From Ananas comosus (Eukaryota > Streptophyta > Magnoliopsida > Poales > Bromeliaceae), in assembly GCF_001540865.1 (NCBI RefSeq), contig NC_033633.1, positions 310,001-374,000 on the forward strand: 64,000 bases of DNA. Reading direction: 5' to 3'. Within the stretch, counting starts at the first letter, position 1, and each line of letters begins with the position of its first letter. The position numbers and the translations under genes are program-made. This document shows, piece by piece, positions 60,482-64,000 of the stretch. The notes under the pieces were generated by a model that did no database searches, was not told where the DNA came from, and saw only the letters and a program-made list of their open reading frames with translations.

Positions 60482-62051
60482 GAATTTATAGCTCTACTTT
60501 TTTTTTTCATCTCATGATATGGTAGCGGTGGCTGGGGGAAGCGGATAAGCGCCACGTGGGGCCATCGGGCATCCGTGAGGGGGTGTGGGCCCGCAGCCAC
60601 TTGCCGCCGACGCAGGTGACACGTGTGATAGTGGATAATAAACGGCCACAACTACCCCATCCCATCCCCATATGACCATATCATATCTCTCTCTCTCTCT
60701 TTCTCGATTTTTTATTATTATTATAATTGACTCCCTGTGCGTGCGCCTACCACCGCCCACACCCGCGCACATGTGGCGCCCCATCCCCAACCACTTATTA
60801 TCCCCTCCGTTTTAGTTATCCGTATAAAAATTGTACAAATGCCCCCTCAACTACAGGCCGTTCTCAAAAGAACCCTCAGCTTTATTATTATTGTAGTAAA
60901 ATTCAATTTGCTCATAAGCGGTTTAGCTTATTTGTATTTTGCCGTCTTATGATATAAGAGTTACATTTAATTATTCTGTTGTTTATTTTATTTTTATTTT
61001 ATCATTCTACGATTAAAAAAATTACACTTAACTTATATATGGTCGTTAAAAAATGGTAGTTTAGCAAATTTTTTTTTTTAGAGAAAATATATAGAAATAA
61101 AATTATGGGATAGTTAAATTTAAAATTTTCAAACCACACAAGCCAAAGATAAAATTAGCTAATCTTAAGAGGGACAGATCGAATTTTACCCTTGTAATTA
61201 CTAACGTCTTTCAACCTTTGATTTCCTTTGATATTTGATTATTATATCCAAAAAATAAAGAAATTATCAAATTTAATAATTTTAATAATTGCTTTCTGGT
61301 GAGTAAAAACAAAAATTAGGGCTTGGTTTGGTACATGAACATTATCTGATTTACTAGCTATATATTTTTCTATTAAGTTATTTAAAACGACACCAGTTAT
61401 TTGATGGAGATTATGACTTGATGCTTATCATAACATACTATATTTGACCTCCAAATCATTCTTTCCGGAAAAAAAAAATTATAGAAAATGTGGCATGTAG
61501 TATTCTAAGAAACCACAACACACGAGACCTTACAGGGGTCTAATAATTATAGTAAACTCTTACACGACAACCACAAACTTTTTTAATAATACACAAGTTA
61601 TTACTTAATATTCTGATATCAAAACATTTTTTTTTAAATGGCTGGTAGATAATAAGCTTACTAGATTAAGAATATTAATTTAGCCAACTATAAAAATATA
61701 AATAAGAAAAAGTAGAAGTTAGTAGGGCACCAATTTAAAATATAATACTAATAGAATGACCGGAAGGGGTTTAGGTTGGAATCTGGGCGATGATGTGAGG
61801 TACACATGAGATAAGTGGATGACAAGGATAGTGATCAGTCTGTTGGAAACAGAATGACGGGACTGCTAGCGAGTTGGTGGGTCATCTAGTCTATAAAGAA
61901 TGCCGTTATTTTTAGGTTGGTTAATACTGGTCCTTTACTAGTTGTCAACTGATCAGAAGTTTGATGCATTAGTAGGAGGAGAGCAGCTCGCTTAAACGAG
62001 TGTACTCTAGCTCATGAATTTATTTATTTATTTTTTTTGTTTTGATCTGGT
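60482..62051. other. Intergenic, no gene recognised
   Basis: A GC-rich patch at about 60525-60640 carries CACGTG motifs (GCCACGTGGG, ACACGTGT) of the G-box/ABRE type but no adjacent start codon that I can support. The rest is AT-rich. Confidence 0.45.
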
Positions 62052-62138
62052 TCGGAGGCCTCTTACCTCATTTTTGCAGCTTAATTTATTTCTTTAATAA
62101 AAAAAGTAGAAAACGTGCTATATCTCTCTTAAAAAAAA
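62052..62138 (+). mobile_element. LINE 3' tail fragment
   Basis: 'cggaggcctcttacctcatt', 'gcagcttaatttatttcttt', 'agtagaaaacgtgctatatc' and TCTCTTAAAAAAAA match the LINE tail family in diverged form. LINE-derived sequence may extend upstream, but the limit is not visible. Confidence 0.55.
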
Positions 62139-64000
62139 TTAATAACAAAAATAAAGTTGCGGTACTTTTTCAAAATGGCCTACAATAGTGGGTGATAATA
62201 TATTTTCTACTTTTTATCGTTCCCCTCTTTCTTAATTTATTATCGGAATATCCTATCCGCCGTGTAGATATAGGTATAGGACCTCTTTTTTACCACGAGG
62301 GCGCGACATTAATTCCCCCTACTGGACTCAACCCAAGTGTGGAAATTCCGTGGGCGTTTTCCACCATGCATGCTCGTCACGGCATTACCTTGTGTCCAAA
62401 AGTGGCATGTAGAAATTTGTGTAGGGAAACAGATAACTACAGAGATTTAGAAGTTACTTTAGTAACGGGACAACCTTATATATACCGGGCTATGCATGCA
62501 TGAATCATATGACTCTGTGCAAAAGATCCAAAAGAAACTAAAGAGGATTGGGGGATCGAGTTGGAGGATAGAGAAGCATCAGATAGTGATGAGGACAATC
62601 AACAATCCTTAGCTAGAGGTGCCCACTAAGAGGGGGCCTACCACGTGGCAACGAGAGTGCCTTTCGAAGCGTCGCCGCGTTGGCGAAGTGTCGGAGAGCT
62701 TCTGCCACGGGGCGTGACACTTGGCACTCGGACAATAGATTAAGATGTCGATAAGTCCTATGTTTTGTCGTCGGCGAAGAATTTCGAGGTGCTTAATTTT
62801 GTGCGTAGAGTTTGCATGGTATTGTGTAGACGACACGTACGTAGCAAAAATTGCATCAGCTGTTATGATTTATGCATGGATTAGTCCACCACTCGATTTG
62901 GCTCGTTTTGAGTAATTGACTCTAGTAAACTAGCACACAAGAGTTTGAAAGTACGTCATCAATACTTGATGTTGATATTGATGTGTTAGTCTTAGTTGAG
63001 TTCAACCTTTTTTTTCATTTGTACATCTACTTAAATTGAGGGACAAACGAACGTACACACGTACAAGAGCACGTTAATAAGTTACCATCGACTTTAAAAT
63101 AGATGAGCTCGATCTATAAAGAGGTAATTAGCTTTAGTACTCACACACCCTGGTTTACATTGGAAACTATCATTTTGGAAGAAATATTCATGCATAGATA
63201 CTTTGGCCTATTAATTTGTTACTCTAAATTAAAGTTAAAAATAATGTGATCATACATTAGAGCTAGCTAGCTTGTACTTAAAAATTATGGAGTACTAACA
63301 AATAACTCTGTGTAGCAAATTTAGAGGTTGTTCTTTCTTTCCTTTTCAAGCACATTAAATTATGTTCGAGTTTATTGTATATGTAGAACACGCACGGAAT
63401 AGTATTCTATTCCGTGATGGAAGATGTATTTGGCATAATAATCTCACACGCCTTATGAGGGGGAAGTACAAAGCATCAACTTGATCAATTTGCTTTGCTA
63501 ATATTGACTTTAGATGCGGCATGCATCAATTTGCTCTTTTAAACTGCACAATTTGCCATTTGAAATTCTCTCCACATGCTGTTTGACAATTTGTAGAAGT
63601 ATATATATAATGAAAATGAAACTTTTCCACGGCTTTTTCTCAAGTGATCGAAGAACAAATTAGAAGCCTCTTTCCACGAAGTTAAGCCCTCGTTGAAGTC
63701 AAATTGCGATGCTCCCACCACCCAAATATTTAGATATGCAATGCATAATCACGTGGCAACTTGGGCACGTACAAGGTGCGATTCTAGAGCCCCCCCCAAG
63801 AACAATACCACAATCGAGTAAAATGTATTGATATTCTCTGTACGATCCATTATTATTGCAAGTGGTTCTTATACTTTTTATTTGAGCATTTTATTTGCTA
63901 AATTTTTGCACATACTACACCTTTAATTTTCAATTGTTGAAAAATTTAGTGCCCATTTTGTAGAATACCATCTCACATGCTTTTAAAAACTAAAGTATAG
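62139..64000. other. Intergenic, no gene recognised
   Basis: A 103-codon open frame at 62192-62503 starts with a hydrophobic stretch but shows no family motif, and no other coding signal is present to the window end. Confidence 0.5.

Noticed and set aside
60525..60640. CACGTG-containing GC-rich patch as a promoter
   Set aside because: G-box/ABRE-like motifs are present, but no start codon or gene follows within reach on either strand except the serine-rich gene 1.6 kb away; too weak to call.
62192..62503. 103-codon ORF with a hydrophobic start
   Set aside because: No recognisable domain, no homologous partner in the window, and composition like the surrounding non-coding DNA.
1..64000. CRISPR arrays, bacterial operons, integrated virus or autonomous transposon
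   Set aside because: No regularly spaced repeats, no prokaryotic gene organisation, no intact reverse transcriptase, integrase or transposase. The only element-encoded coding sequence is the LINE C-terminal remnant at about 36130-36243.

Overview
This is a stretch of nuclear DNA from a flowering plant, most probably a commelinid monocot. The reasons are the GC-rich exons set in AT-rich intergenic DNA, spliced genes with plant GT/AG junctions, and proteins that read closest to grass or palm-type versions (a pineapple-like genome would fit; the species cannot be fixed from sequence alone). No bacterial, organellar or viral segment is evident. Gene density is low: eight genes that look intact and one broken gene fragment. 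The rest is AT-rich intergenic sequence, microsatellites and small non-autonomous transposable elements. Exon coordinates were assembled by hand from splice sites and reading-frame phase; every multi-exon model below keeps frame through all its junctions.

Layout. 1-5200: microsatellites, two MITEs, a possible Helitron remnant and unassigned DNA. 5202-9542 (-): inositol phosphorylceramide synthase, 12 exons. 9543-15307: upstream DNA, LINE 3' tails, a SINE with clear target duplication and a MITE. 15308-17970 (+): DUF620 protein, 3 exons. 18467-19165: a 532-bp MITE with about 110-bp inverted repeats and a SINE. 20423-21977 (+): family 1 UDP-glycosyltransferase, followed at 22379-22788 by a decayed C-terminal UGT copy. 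25377-27029 (-): plant-specific protein of the At3g54000/At5g59050 type, 5 exons. 27.5-43.3 kb: gene-free, with MITEs, a LINE fragment, LINE tails, a 38-nt G run and a long TA repeat. 43695-45227 (-): BAHD acyltransferase of the agmatine/tryptamine hydroxycinnamoyltransferase type. 49251-52190 (+): universal stress protein, 4 exons. 53610-54430: Tourist-like MITE ending 168 bp before a one-exon, four-helix membrane protein gene (54599-55138, +). 56899-58919 (-): small serine-rich protein, 5 exons. 59.9-64 kb: nested elements, a SINE, a LINE tail and unassigned DNA.

The genes do not form one pathway. They cover sphingolipid synthesis, glycosylation and phenolamide-type acylation, stress proteins and unknowns. 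Three of them (IPC synthase, the At3g54000-like gene and the USP) recall a close set of loci on Arabidopsis chromosome 3, which suggests an old conserved neighbourhood. The most interesting mobile-DNA signal is a tRNA-derived SINE family and a LINE family that share the same 3' tail, including the perfect palindrome GGTAGCATGCTACC. One insertion, at 28793-28840, consists of almost nothing but the last 14 nt of that tail between 17-18 bp direct repeats.
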